From contig DIXM01000004.1 of the NCBI GenBank assembly GCA_002436025.1, forward strand, positions 77,896 through 141,895: a stretch of 64,000 nt of DNA, given 5' to 3'. Source of the stretch: a candidate division Hyd24-12 bacterium UBA6080. Its GTDB lineage: Bacteria > Fermentibacterota > Fermentibacteria > Fermentibacterales > JCC-6. Below, one piece after another: positions 32,847 through 42,474 of the stretch. The notes below the pieces were generated by a model. It worked only from the letters and a program-made list of their open reading frames with translations, was not told the origin of the DNA and made no database searches. The position numbers and the translations under genes are program-made. Position 1 is the stretch's first letter; every line of letters starts with the position of its first letter.

Positions 32847-34778
32847 ATGAAACCCCCCGCGCTCCGCCTGCTCCGGACTCTGATCGTCACTGCGGCAGTG
32901 CTGGCAATGTTCATTGTGGTGTCATCGGTTCTCGTTCACAGCATCACGGTCCGCACACTCTCGAAGCTCGACGGAGACGTATCGGTGGCCCGGGTCATCG
33001 CCACGCCGGAGGCCATTCTGCTGACTGGTCTTTCCCTTCCTTCGCGGGGCGTGCGGGCCGATTCGGCGTGGGTCCTGCTGAGGGGGTTTCCCCTGGCACT
33101 CGAGGCCACCGATGTCGTGATGACCGGCGCAACGGTGCTTCCCGTCACCCGGCCAGTGGTTGAGCCCCCGCAGGACACTTCCGGACCGGTTGTTCCCCCG
33201 GTTTCCATTCTCAGGGGCACCCTGGTTACGGGAGAACAGGAAAGCGACCTCTTCGCCCGGTACGATTCAGGGTTGATAGTGTTCGACCTCAGGGGTTCCT
33301 GGGGCAGTGCCTGTGGTGAGAGAACCGGGACCGACAGCCTTTCCGTTGTTTTCCGGAACTGCACGGGGCTTCCGGGAATACCGGGGTTGCCCTCCGTGGT
33401 CGAGGGGAACACGTTCTGCGGAGTCGCCCGGGGACACCAGAACGGCAGGGATGCAAGTCTCAACGGAGCGGTCACCAGTTTCAACGGCCGACCCGTGCAG
33501 ATATCCTTCCACATTGAAACGGTTCAGGGAAGACCATGGTTCGAGATCAGCACGGATCTCGGTCAGCTCGCGCCCCAGGTATCCGACTTCCTTTTCGGGA
33601 TGACCGCTGGAGCAGTGTCGGGAGCTGAACCTGAGGGAACCCTCACAGTGGCCTCCTCAGGGGGCGACACGCTTTTGTTCTCTTACAACCTGTCGTTCGG
33701 GAATGTGCGCGTTTTCCATCCTTCCCTTGCCCGGGACACGGTTTTCATCTCCTGCTCCTCCACGGGCAGGGGATTCGTCCTTCCCCGTTCGGGGACGTTC
33801 GCGGTGGATTCGGGAGGGTTTCTTCTTGGAACCGCCGGTTGCGGCTACTCAATGCAGGGCGGGTGGGGTGAGAGAAGGTTCCTCCGCCTTGATGTCTACA
33901 ACGACTCCCTGAGAGGCGATGCAATTGCCGCATCCATTCCCGGACCGATGCTGGGAAGGCTCAGGGGGCTAAGGCTTTCCGGCACCCTCGCCTTCCACAT
34001 CGGTCTCTTCCTCGACTGGGACCGACCCGACAGCTCCGATGCCACGATCGATGTCGACGCATCCCGCCTGAGGGTTGATCACAGCCCCGTGAGCTTCGGG
34101 GGGATTGCCTCCTCTTCGGGGGAAACCGTTCTGATGAGGGACAGCTGGGGAAACTCACGGGTCGTCGGCCTTGATTCCATCTCCCGTCCGGGTTTTGTCC
34201 CGGTGCGAAGCTTTCCACCCTGGCTCGAACCCCTGATCTGCGCGGCGGAGGACGGGACTTTCCGCCATCACAGCGGTTTCAGCGAGTTCCACCTCAGAAA
34301 CAGCATAAGGACAGACATGAGCGAGGGAAGGTTCGTCAGGGGAGGATCGACCCTCTCCATGCAGCTCGTGAAGAACCTTTTCCTGAGCCGTGAGAAGACC
34401 CTGGCCAGAAAGCTGCAGGAGGTTTTCCTGACATGGCGCATGGAGGCCTTCCTCAGCAAGGACAGGATCATTGAGCTTTACGTTAACGTGGTGGAGCTTG
34501 GGCCCGACGTGTTCGGTTTCGGCGAGGCGGCCGCGTACTATTTCGGAACCACCGTCGAGAGCCTTTCGGTGAGGGAAACAGCCTTCCTCGTCTCCCTCCT
34601 TCCCGGCCCCAGGCTTTATCACAGGTTCGCGGTTTCAGGCGTCGTGCCCGGCTACTGGAACGACTACCTCGACAGGCTTGTGAACGCCGCTGAAAGCCGC
34701 ACCGGCCTTGACGGCCCATCGGCGCGTTCGGGGCTTGGTGAGGGCCTTGTATTCGACGGAACGGTTTCGGGGAGCTGA
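32847..34778 (+). CDS. Membrane protein with C-terminal GT51 peptidoglycan glycosyltransferase domain
   Basis: 643 residues from ATG 32847, three bases after pyrF. One N-terminal helix (residues 10-30) anchors it. Residues 40-440 are beta-rich and resemble AsmA-type repeat regions only vaguely. The last 200 residues hold GT51 motifs: A-E-D-G-T-F-R-H-H-S-G-F, R-G-G-S-T-L-S-M-Q-L-V-K-N-L-F-L, R-K-L-Q-E-V-F and Y-V-N-V-V-E-L-G. The catalytic Glu is present. It lacks a transpeptidase domain, so it is a monofunctional glycan polymerase with an unusual extension; MtgA itself is about 240 residues. Confidence 0.82.
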   Translation: MKPPALRLLRTLIVTAAVLAMFIVVSSVLVHSITVRTLSKLDGDVSVARVIATPEAILLTGLSLPSRGVRADSAWVLLRGFPLALEATDVVMTGATVLPVTRPVVEPPQDTSGPVVPPVSILRGTLVTGEQESDLFARYDSGLIVFDLRGSWGSACGERTGTDSLSVVFRNCTGLPGIPGLPSVVEGNTFCGVARGHQNGRDASLNGAVTSFNGRPVQISFHIETVQGRPWFEISTDLGQLAPQVSDFLFGMTAGAVSGAEPEGTLTVASSGGDTLLFSYNLSFGNVRVFHPSLARDTVFISCSSTGRGFVLPRSGTFAVDSGGFLLGTAGCGYSMQGGWGERRFLRLDVYNDSLRGDAIAASIPGPMLGRLRGLRLSGTLAFHIGLFLDWDRPDSSDATIDVDASRLRVDHSPVSFGGIASSSGETVLMRDSWGNSRVVGLDSISRPGFVPVRSFPPWLEPLICAAEDGTFRHHSGFSEFHLRNSIRTDMSEGRFVRGGSTLSMQLVKNLFLSREKTLARKLQEVFLTWRMEAFLSKDRIIELYVNVVELGPDVFGFGEAAAYYFGTTVESLSVRETAFLVSLLPGPRLYHRFAVSGVVPGYWNDYLDRLVNAAESRTGLDGPSARSGLGEGLVFDGTVSGS

Positions 34779-34849
34779 CATGGGTTTCCCCGGGGCCTCT
34801 TCGCATTATGTTTTGTGTGCCAACCGTTCAGGAAGGGGGAGGGGGTTAC

Positions 34850-35911
34850 ATGACTGAAAGCGAAGCCTTTGAGCTCGAGCATCGGGGCGAAGTGCACAGG
34901 GCTCGGGATTTCGATGTTCTCCTGAAGTGGGCGGAAGACCTCAGAGTGGGCGTTTCCGACCGGTTCAGACCGGCGGGCTCTGAGGACTGGACGCCGGTGA
35001 TGAACGATCCCAGGTTGAAAGCCCTTCTGTCACCCGAGAACCAGTGGCGGGTAAGGATGGCATCGGGCGAATTCACCGCGGGCAGTTTCGAGGCCGTCAT
35101 CAGGTGGGCCCGGGAAGGCAGGCTTTCCACCGATGCTGTTGTGGAGGGCCCGAGGACCCCCCCGGGGGGTGTTCTCGCCTCTGCCCTTCCGGCTCTTTCC
35201 GGGCATCTCGTGGAAGCCGGGTCCGTCAACGAGAAGCTTCCCCGCCTTCGGATAGACGGAAGGGTCTATCCGGCTCCGGATGTCGAGACCATCAGCAGAT
35301 GGATCAGCGAATCCAGGGTGCCCCTCGACGCACAGATATCCCTGGAGGACGGACCATGGGAACCGGTGGGAAGCTGCGGGCTTTTTGACCTCGAGAAGTG
35401 GCCGCAGGCAGCCCTCGGGGATTCGGACGAATCCCCCGAAACAGCTCCCGGGCCATCGTTTGTCCCTGAACCCGCAGCACTGAAGGCACTTTCCATTGAT
35501 GATGATGCTCCGGCCGCGGTCATCTCCGACACGTTCCCGTCCGAACCGGAAACGCCGCCCGAAGGTGTGGAACATGAAGAAACCGATGACGGTGAGGAGT
35601 TCCCGCTTCCCGGTGAGGACATGCCAGAGCTGTTCCGAGTGTTCACGGCCTCCGGCACCGAGCATACGTTCGAGGACCCCGCCGAGATCATCGGTCTGCT
35701 TCGAAAACGCAGGATAATGGAGTATGACGAGGTCAGGCACTCATCCCTGCCCGACGGCTCAGCAAGCGTTGGCGCCCTTGCTGACCTTGTACGGAAAAGC
35801 AGGAAGGGAAAAGGGATAGGCTGGCGTATAACCGCTGTTCTGCTTCTTGCCGCAGCAGGTGTCTACCTGGCTGACACTTTTGGTCTGATCGAGGTTCCAT
35901 GGCTTCCGTGA
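34850..35911 (+). CDS. Four-repeat protein with C-terminal membrane anchor (GYF_2-like repeats)
   Basis: 353 residues from ATG 34850 after GGAAGGGGGAGGGG. It contains four copies of a 55-residue unit at about 3-60, 65-125, 133-185 and 260-320. Each has a strand like F-E-L-E-H-R-G or L-R-I-D-G-R-V-Y, then a helix ending L-x-x-W-A/I with R-V/L or R-R-I, D-x-x, and a G-W-x-P-V or equivalent. This strand-helix-strand plan recalls the GYF_2 (DUF4339) modules found on bacterial membrane proteins. A proline- and acid-rich linker (190-255) and a membrane helix near the C-terminus (I-T-A-V-L-L-L-A-A-A-G-V-Y) follow, so the repeats face the cytosol. Function unknown. Confidence 0.65.
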   Translation: MTESEAFELEHRGEVHRARDFDVLLKWAEDLRVGVSDRFRPAGSEDWTPVMNDPRLKALLSPENQWRVRMASGEFTAGSFEAVIRWAREGRLSTDAVVEGPRTPPGGVLASALPALSGHLVEAGSVNEKLPRLRIDGRVYPAPDVETISRWISESRVPLDAQISLEDGPWEPVGSCGLFDLEKWPQAALGDSDESPETAPGPSFVPEPAALKALSIDDDAPAAVISDTFPSEPETPPEGVEHEETDDGEEFPLPGEDMPELFRVFTASGTEHTFEDPAEIIGLLRKRRIMEYDEVRHSSLPDGSASVGALADLVRKSRKGKGIGWRITAVLLLAAAGVYLADTFGLIEVPWLP

Positions 35912-37179
35912 CCGATCTGCTTGCACTGAAGCGCGACGGAGGTGAGCTTTCAGCCCGGGAGCTTTACGCCCTGGCATCAGGGATAGCCTCGGGCGAAGTC
36001 CCTCCCTACCAGGCCTCGGCCTTTTTAATGGCGGCATACATATGGGGGCTCTCCCCGGGTGAGACAACAGCGCTCACCATGGCGATCCGTGACAGCGGGC
36101 GCATAATGGACTGGAACCCCTCCCTCAGCCCTCTGGCGGACAAGCACAGCACGGGCGGGGTGGGTGACAAGATCTCCATCGTTCTGGCGCCACTTGCTGC
36201 ATCCATGGGGATCAGGGTCCCCATGATAAGCGGAAGGAGCCTTGGGCACACCGGGGGAACCCTGGACAAACTGCAGAGCATCCCGGGCTTTCGCGTGGAC
36301 CTCTCCATCGACCGGTTTCGAAAACAGGTGGAGGAGACGGGTGTATGCATGATCGGCCAGACCCCCGAACTGGCACCGGCAGACGGTGTCCTTTACGGTC
36401 TTCGTGACGCCACGGCAACAGTTACGTCAATTCCCCTGATCTGCGCGAGCATACTCGGGAAGAAACTGGCGGAAAACCCTGATCTCATTGTATTCGACGT
36501 AAAATGCGGCTCCGGTGCCTTCATGAAGACGCCCGAACAAGCCGGTGTCCTCGCCCGAATGCTCGTTGAAACGGCGGTTCTGGCCGGGAAGGGGGCGTCG
36601 GCCCTCGTCACTTCGATGAACCAGCCCACGGGTCTGTCGGTCGGAAACGCCCTGGAGGTCGCCGAGGCCATCGAAGTACTCGAAGGCCGCGGACCATGGG
36701 ACACAAGAGAGCTGACGCTGACCCTCGCCGCTGAGATGGGGGAGTTGGGCGGGCTCTCAAGCCCGCGTGAAAAAGCCGTGGAAATGCTTGACAGCGGCTC
36801 CGCCCTGAGGGTGTTCCACAAAATGGTGGAAGCCCAGGGTGGCGACCTCGACCGGTTCAACACCATGGGTGATGCGCCCGTGAAGGTGGAAGTAAGGGCC
36901 TCACGGAGCGGTTTCTGGAAGGGGCCGGAGGCCCTTTCACTGGGTGAGGCGGTCAGGGCGCTGGGGGGCGGCAGGTACAGGGTGGACGATGTTGTGGACC
37001 CTCTGGTGGGCTGGCGGCAGGAAGTCCCGTGTGGAACCCCTGTCGAGGCCGGCTGTCTGCTGGGTGTTGTCCACGGGGCTCTGCACCGGTCGGCGGAGCA
37101 CGCCGCAGAATCCATCGAGAACGCCTTTCAGTGGGACGCTCCGTCGGATCACCTGGTGCTTGAAAGGATTCCGGGATGA
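35899..37179 (+). CDS. deoA: Thymidine/pyrimidine-nucleoside phosphorylase
   Basis: 426 residues from ATG 35899, overlapping the previous gene by 13 bases. Phosphate-binding D-K-H-S-T-G-G-V-G-D-K lies near residue 80, followed by S-G-R-S-L-G-H-T-G-G-T-L-D-K-L and K-C-G-S-G-A-F-M. Length and motifs fit the DeoA/Pdp family, which cleaves pyrimidine nucleosides to base plus (deoxy)ribose-1-phosphate. Sequence alone does not separate thymidine-specific from broader enzymes. It salvages pyrimidines, close to the de novo genes upstream. Confidence 0.92.
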   Translation: MASVTDLLALKRDGGELSARELYALASGIASGEVPPYQASAFLMAAYIWGLSPGETTALTMAIRDSGRIMDWNPSLSPLADKHSTGGVGDKISIVLAPLAASMGIRVPMISGRSLGHTGGTLDKLQSIPGFRVDLSIDRFRKQVEETGVCMIGQTPELAPADGVLYGLRDATATVTSIPLICASILGKKLAENPDLIVFDVKCGSGAFMKTPEQAGVLARMLVETAVLAGKGASALVTSMNQPTGLSVGNALEVAEAIEVLEGRGPWDTRELTLTLAAEMGELGGLSSPREKAVEMLDSGSALRVFHKMVEAQGGDLDRFNTMGDAPVKVEVRASRSGFWKGPEALSLGEAVRALGGGRYRVDDVVDPLVGWRQEVPCGTPVEAGCLLGVVHGALHRSAEHAAESIENAFQWDAPSDHLVLERIPG

Positions 37180-38879
37180 GATGGCTCGAGACCGACCAGT
37201 TGCCGGCCGTTCTGGCCCGTGACGGCATCATAACCCAGGCTTCGCTCGACAGGTACAACAGGCTTACGGCGGGAAGCTCGGAAGACCCCATGATCCTTCT
37301 CGTGAAGAGCGGGATAATCGGCGAGGAAACGCTTTACAGGTACGCCGCTGAACTGGTGGGCCTGCCCTACAAAGAGCTCGACCCCCTCGAGCTCGATTAT
37401 GAGACGGTCACGAGCAGCCTTCCCGGCAAGTTCGCCCAGGCCCACAGGCTTGTGGCCTTCAGGAGGGATGGCAACATCCTCCATGTGGCGACCTGCAACG
37501 TTTCCGGTACCACGCTCGACCAGGACCTGAAGCTGATGCTGGGGCTCGACGTTCAGTTCCACGTGTCCCGTCCTGCTGAGATCGAGAGGGTGATAAGACA
37601 GTTCTACGGCCTTCACAGCAGCATAGTCGCCGCGGTCAAGCAGCTCAACGACGATGACGGCGTGGACCTGGGCAACCTGGAAAGGTTCGTGAACAGCGAG
37701 ACCTCCCAGAGCATCGAGCCCACGGACAAGCCCGTGGTGAACGCCGTGAACCACCTTTTCCAGTACGCCTTCGAGGAGAGGGCCAGCGACATTCATCTCG
37801 AGCCGCATCGGGAGAACACCATCGTCAGGCTTCGAATAGACGGATTGCTCCATACCATCTACAGGATCCCCAAAAGGCTCCACCTGCCCATAAGCAGCAG
37901 GATCAAGATGATAGCCGGGCTTAACATAGCCGAGAAGAGGCGCCCGCAGGATGGCAGGATCCGCACTCACTTCGACGGAAAGCCGGTTGAGATACGGTGC
38001 TCCACGGTGCCGATGGCGTTCGGGGAGAAAACCGTCCTCAGGGTACTCGACCCTCAGATACTCATGCAGGACATGACCAACCTGGGCTTCGAGCAGGGCG
38101 ATCTTGTGAAGTACCGGAAAATGCTTGGTGTTCCTAACGGGCTAATCCTTGTCACCGGACCGACCGGAAGCGGCAAGACCACGACTCTCTACTCATCCCT
38201 CACCGCCATAAGCAGGGAAACGGTGAACATCACGACCATCGAGGATCCCGTGGAGTTCGTCACGGACGAGTTCAACCAGATCTCGGTCCAGAGCGCCGTC
38301 GACCTCACGTTCACTTCCGCGCTCAGACACATTCTCAGACAGGACCCCGACATCATCATGGTGGGTGAGATAAGGGACGTTGAAACCGCCGTGAGCGCAA
38401 TGCGAAGCGCCCTGACGGGGCATCTGGTCCTCAGCACCCTCCACACCAACGACACCGCCACCACCGCAGTAAGGCTGATGGACATGGGCGTCCAGCCCTA
38501 CCTTCTCATGAGCACCCTTCAGGGGATCATCGCGCAAAGGCTTGTGAGGCTCATCTGCACCGAGTGCTCGGAAAGTTACACGCCTGAGGAATCAATCGCT
38601 GATTCGATAGAGATCCCCAGGGGCTCCGTCCTGAAAAGGGGGGTGGGCTGCCGGGCCTGCAGAAACACAGGGTACAAGGGGCGTACCGGCGTTTACGAGG
38701 TCATGGAGATCAACGAGGCCGTTCGTATCGCACTGGCGGAAAGAGCTCGTGTGGACGATATTCGAAGGCTTGCGGTCAGCCAGGGTATGAAGACTCTTCG
38801 GGACTCGGCCAGGCTCAAAGTGCTGGCGGGGATCACGACCCCGGAGGAGATGCTCAAGGTAACTCTTGGGGGGGAATGA
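37176..38879 (+). CDS. PilB/GspE-type assembly ATPase
   Basis: 567 residues from ATG 37176 (ATGA overlap). An N-terminal MshEN-like domain (residues 5-150) has two L-x-x-x-x-x-x repeats typical of c-di-GMP-binding forms. The ATPase core has Walker A G-P-T-G-S-G-K-T-T-T near 328, E-D-P-V-E, Walker B D-P-D-I-I-M-V-G-E-I-R-D and H-T-N-D. A zinc site follows: C-T-E-C and C-R-A-C. It powers type IV pilus or type II secretion fibre assembly. No other pilus genes are in the window. Confidence 0.92.
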   Translation: MRWLETDQLPAVLARDGIITQASLDRYNRLTAGSSEDPMILLVKSGIIGEETLYRYAAELVGLPYKELDPLELDYETVTSSLPGKFAQAHRLVAFRRDGNILHVATCNVSGTTLDQDLKLMLGLDVQFHVSRPAEIERVIRQFYGLHSSIVAAVKQLNDDDGVDLGNLERFVNSETSQSIEPTDKPVVNAVNHLFQYAFEERASDIHLEPHRENTIVRLRIDGLLHTIYRIPKRLHLPISSRIKMIAGLNIAEKRRPQDGRIRTHFDGKPVEIRCSTVPMAFGEKTVLRVLDPQILMQDMTNLGFEQGDLVKYRKMLGVPNGLILVTGPTGSGKTTTLYSSLTAISRETVNITTIEDPVEFVTDEFNQISVQSAVDLTFTSALRHILRQDPDIIMVGEIRDVETAVSAMRSALTGHLVLSTLHTNDTATTAVRLMDMGVQPYLLMSTLQGIIAQRLVRLICTECSESYTPEESIADSIEIPRGSVLKRGVGCRACRNTGYKGRTGVYEVMEINEAVRIALAERARVDDIRRLAVSQGMKTLRDSARLKVLAGITTPEEMLKVTLGGE

Positions 38880-40264
38880 AAAAGGCTTTCGTTCTTGGCA
38901 TTCTTGCCGTACTGTCAGGGTGCGGAAGCGGCGGCCCGTCTGACGATACGGCGGTCGCCACGCCCGACACCCTTGTCAGGGTGATCCCGCGCACGCCCAT
39001 CGAGACGGGTCTTCTCTTCAGCAACGCGCTGCTCATGAACGATCCGGAGTGTTACGTTTTCCTGGCACCGGTTTTCCGTGACTCGATCGAATCGCAGGGC
39101 CTTTCCCCGTGGGAGGTCTTTGGACGGTGGCGGGCCTTCGATCCCAACGGCAGGCTCACCGAAGTGGTGGAAACCCCCGACAGCATGCGGACGACAAGCT
39201 ACTACTGCGCCATACCGAGGCTCGGAGAGCTTCCTCCGGTCGTCAGGTTCGATTTTGTCGTCGTTGACGGTGAGTGGCTCATCTCGGGGTTCGGTTACGG
39301 CCATTCTTCCGGTCTGGGCGACTCCCTCGCACTCGAGCAGCAGGTCCGTCTGATACTTTCCGACCCCGTCCTGCTCAGGGAGATCAGAATAGCCCGAATG
39401 CTTCTTGACGATGTCGACACCGACGCATCCAACAGCTGGTCATCCTGGCAGGCCGCCTCGGCCACGGGAGAGAGCTTTGCCGCCTACATCACCGGTTTGT
39501 CGCAGGATAGTTATAACGTGCTGGCGGAGAGTAATATAAGGCAATCGGGCAAGTTGCAGATCGTGCAGGACCGTGCCACCTTCCAGATCACCAACCCGCC
39601 CCTCGAACTGAGGGAACTGATCGCCGCGTGGCGCGAGCTTGCCTACCTTCGCAAGGCTGTTCTCAGGGCTCGACACGAGGCCATGCAGAACCTCAGACAG
39701 ACCGGCGTATGGATGGAACCAGACCTTTCGCAGGAAACCGCCCGTATCCAATACCTGACGGGAGCCTTCATCCCCGTCAGCGACCTCGTGGAAGCTCGCG
39801 ACACGCTCTCCCTGACCTATCCGGCCCTTCTCACGACCGGTTCCGGCGAACCCCTCGAAGCCATGACCATCGAGCTCGATCCCCACACTGTCGAGCAGAA
39901 GGTGGAGAACGACATCGGCGTTCCGGTATGGCGGGCCCTCGGGGTGGACATGAACGGCGACCCCGACCCCGAGAGGGTTGTCTACTGGGCGGGAGACCTG
40001 TTCCTCTTTCTGGGCACACCCACCGGATACCGGTTGGTGTTCAGGACCTACTCGGGTTACGAGAGCGATTTCCACGGGCAGTTCGGAACCGAAACGACTC
40101 CCTCCGGTCACAGCAGCGTGAACCTGATAGGAAACTCAAGGACCACCGAGTACAGGCTTTTCCTCGAGGGCGGTGTACCAAGGCTCACGGCAACGCCTCT
40201 GGGACAGGACGAGGAGAGAAGCATTGATTCCTACACCGATCAGGTGATTCCGGAGGACTGGTGA
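38876..40264 (+). CDS. Lipoprotein of unknown function
   Basis: 462 residues from ATG 38876 (ATGA overlap). Signal peptide K-K-A-F-V-L-G-I-L-A-V-L with lipobox L-S-G-C. A middle helical region (residues 190-290) is rich in A, Q and R; the last 120 residues are beta-rich, with D-M-N-G-D-P-D-P-E-R-V-V-Y-W, a calcium-loop-like strand turn. I recognise no family. It precedes PBP1A with a GTGA overlap, so a role near the wall synthesis machine is possible. Confidence 0.6.
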   Translation: MKKAFVLGILAVLSGCGSGGPSDDTAVATPDTLVRVIPRTPIETGLLFSNALLMNDPECYVFLAPVFRDSIESQGLSPWEVFGRWRAFDPNGRLTEVVETPDSMRTTSYYCAIPRLGELPPVVRFDFVVVDGEWLISGFGYGHSSGLGDSLALEQQVRLILSDPVLLREIRIARMLLDDVDTDASNSWSSWQAASATGESFAAYITGLSQDSYNVLAESNIRQSGKLQIVQDRATFQITNPPLELRELIAAWRELAYLRKAVLRARHEAMQNLRQTGVWMEPDLSQETARIQYLTGAFIPVSDLVEARDTLSLTYPALLTTGSGEPLEAMTIELDPHTVEQKVENDIGVPVWRALGVDMNGDPDPERVVYWAGDLFLFLGTPTGYRLVFRTYSGYESDFHGQFGTETTPSGHSSVNLIGNSRTTEYRLFLEGGVPRLTATPLGQDEERSIDSYTDQVIPEDW

Positions 40265-42474
40265 ACAAGGTTTTATCCAGGATCCTTTTGTGGTCTTTCC
40301 TGACAGGTGTCGTCTTCTGTTCCTTCGGCGCCGGGTTTCTGTTCAGGGTCTGGCACGACAGCGCCAGGGCTTTCCGTGAATCCCACGGCAACCTTCTGGT
40401 GGCGTCGCTGAGGGGGCATGAACCCGCCAGCGCCACGCGCATTTACGATATGTACGGTGATCAATTGGCGGTGGCTTTCGTTGAGAACCGTTACCCGGTC
40501 ACGCTTGACCAGGTCAGCCCCTGGGTTATCGAGGGCTTCATCGCCACCGAGGACAGGAACTTCTTCACCCACAAGGGGCTGGATGTCCGCGGCATCGTCC
40601 GGTCAGTCCTGCACAACATCAGGACCGGTTCCAGGCACGGCGGAAGCACCATAACGCAGCAGCTGGCCAGGGGTCTGTTCCTCGAGCCGGACCAGACCGT
40701 CCAGAGGAAGATACAGGAAGCCTTCATCGCCCTCGAGATCGAGAGGCAGTTCACCAAGCGGGACATACTCGAGATGTACCTGAACCAGATCTACTTCGGC
40801 GCCGGAGCCCACGGGATCGAGGCAGCTGCCAGAACCTACTTCGGGGGCATATCGGCTGCCGAGCTCACGCTCAACCAGTCCGCCCTCCTTGTGAGAATGG
40901 TCAAGAATCCCTCGGGTTTCAACCCATTGAACAACCCCGAAAGGGCTCTGGCCCAGCGTAACATCGCCCTGAGCATGATGACCGACCACGGGGTGATAAG
41001 CCCCGGGCAGCGTGACCTGGCCATTCAGGAACCCCTGGGCGTGGATGTTCATCGCTCCGAGCTCGAGCAGGACTGGAACTACTTCACCGAGTTCGTCAGG
41101 CAGTACCTTGTGGAAAGGTACGGATGGTCTGCGGTTTACGAACAGGGGCTCGTGGTTTACACAACCCTCGACCCCGACATGCAGGCCGCCGCCGAATGGG
41201 CGCTCGACAGCGTTCTGACACTGAAGGAACCGGTCTGGGACCCTGTGGCGCAGCAGTGGCTGCCCGACGGCCAGAGGCTCAGATACGAGAGCTCACGGCT
41301 TTACTGGCAGACCGTTCGCGACACTACCACAAGCGCTCCCGATTACATACAGGGTGCCCTGGTGGCCATCGACCCCCGCACGGGATACATTCGGGCCATG
41401 GTCGGGGGAAGGGACTTCCAGGACAGCGAGTTCAACAGGGCGGTCCAGACCAGCAGGCAGCCCGGAAGCTCCTTCAAGTCCTTCGTCTACGCCGAGGCCA
41501 TCGAACAGGGCTGGTCCCCGGGCAACGTGGTCCTCGATCAGCCCGTGGTCATCGACCTCAGTCCGGGAGAATGGCGTCCCCGCAACTACGACATGCAGTT
41601 CCACGGAATGGTGACGCTCAGGGAAGCCTTCGCGAGGTCGTACAATGTGGCCGCGGTAAGGCTGGGCATGGCAGTGGGTATCGAGGCCGTGGCCGCCAGG
41701 GCCGCCTCGATGGGCATCTCATCCCGGCTTCCAATAGTGAATTCCCTTCCGCTTGGAAGCTGCATGATAAACCCGCTGGAGATGGCCAGAGCCTACATCC
41801 CGTTCGCCACGGGCGGCCTGGCAAGGAACACGACGGCCATCATCAGGGTCGAGGACCGTTACGGCAACCTTCTGGAGAGCAATGAGCAGCCCGACCCCGG
41901 CAGACGGGTGATGAGCCGGACCGGAGCCTATCTCATGAACAGCCTGCTTCAGTCTGTGTTCCGGTCCGGAACTGCATCCCCTGCACGATGGTACTGGGAC
42001 GGCCCCTTCGCCGGCAGGGAAGCCGGGGGCAAGACCGGAACGACAAGCGACTATGCCGACGCATGGTTCGTGGGCCTCACCCCCGACCTTGTAACGGCGG
42101 TGTGGGTCGGGTACGACAACCACATCATCCGCATGCGCACCCGCAACGGCGCAGGGCAGGCGGGGGGCGCCATAGCGCTTCCCATCTGGAACGGGTTCAT
42201 GCGGAGGGCTTTCGCCGATGCAGACCCGGCGGCCGCTCCCTCCTTCTCCGGTCCCGATCAGGGTGAGGTTGAGCAGGCCGTGGTTTGCGGTCTCAGTGGT
42301 CAGCTCGCCGTTGCGGGCTGCGGTGAGCACGCCCGGGAGGAGCTTTTCTGGGCGGGAACCGTGCCCACAGTCTTCTGCACGATCCACGGGGATCAATCCG
42401 GTTTCGGCCCTGATTCCACCATGGGCAATTTCAGCGATTTCGACCGGCGTCTCCGGGAAACACATTCCCCATGA
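40261..42474 (+). CDS. mrcA: Penicillin-binding protein 1A (bifunctional)
   Basis: 737 residues from GTG 40261. After one membrane helix the GT51 domain has T-E97-D-R-N-F-F-T-H-K-G, H-G-G-S-T-I-T-Q-Q-L-A-R and L-E-M-Y-L-N-Q-I-Y-F-G. The transpeptidase domain has P-G-S403-S-F-K406 (S-x-x-K), S-Y-N and K591-T-G-T. Both active sites look intact. It polymerises and cross-links peptidoglycan on the periplasmic face. A C-terminal tail from 690 holds three Cys (V-V-C-G, V-A-G-C, V-F-C), unusual for a periplasmic enzyme. Confidence 0.94.
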   Translation: MNKVLSRILLWSFLTGVVFCSFGAGFLFRVWHDSARAFRESHGNLLVASLRGHEPASATRIYDMYGDQLAVAFVENRYPVTLDQVSPWVIEGFIATEDRNFFTHKGLDVRGIVRSVLHNIRTGSRHGGSTITQQLARGLFLEPDQTVQRKIQEAFIALEIERQFTKRDILEMYLNQIYFGAGAHGIEAAARTYFGGISAAELTLNQSALLVRMVKNPSGFNPLNNPERALAQRNIALSMMTDHGVISPGQRDLAIQEPLGVDVHRSELEQDWNYFTEFVRQYLVERYGWSAVYEQGLVVYTTLDPDMQAAAEWALDSVLTLKEPVWDPVAQQWLPDGQRLRYESSRLYWQTVRDTTTSAPDYIQGALVAIDPRTGYIRAMVGGRDFQDSEFNRAVQTSRQPGSSFKSFVYAEAIEQGWSPGNVVLDQPVVIDLSPGEWRPRNYDMQFHGMVTLREAFARSYNVAAVRLGMAVGIEAVAARAASMGISSRLPIVNSLPLGSCMINPLEMARAYIPFATGGLARNTTAIIRVEDRYGNLLESNEQPDPGRRVMSRTGAYLMNSLLQSVFRSGTASPARWYWDGPFAGREAGGKTGTTSDYADAWFVGLTPDLVTAVWVGYDNHIIRMRTRNGAGQAGGAIALPIWNGFMRRAFADADPAAAPSFSGPDQGEVEQAVVCGLSGQLAVAGCGEHAREELFWAGTVPTVFCTIHGDQSGFGPDSTMGNFSDFDRRLRETHSP

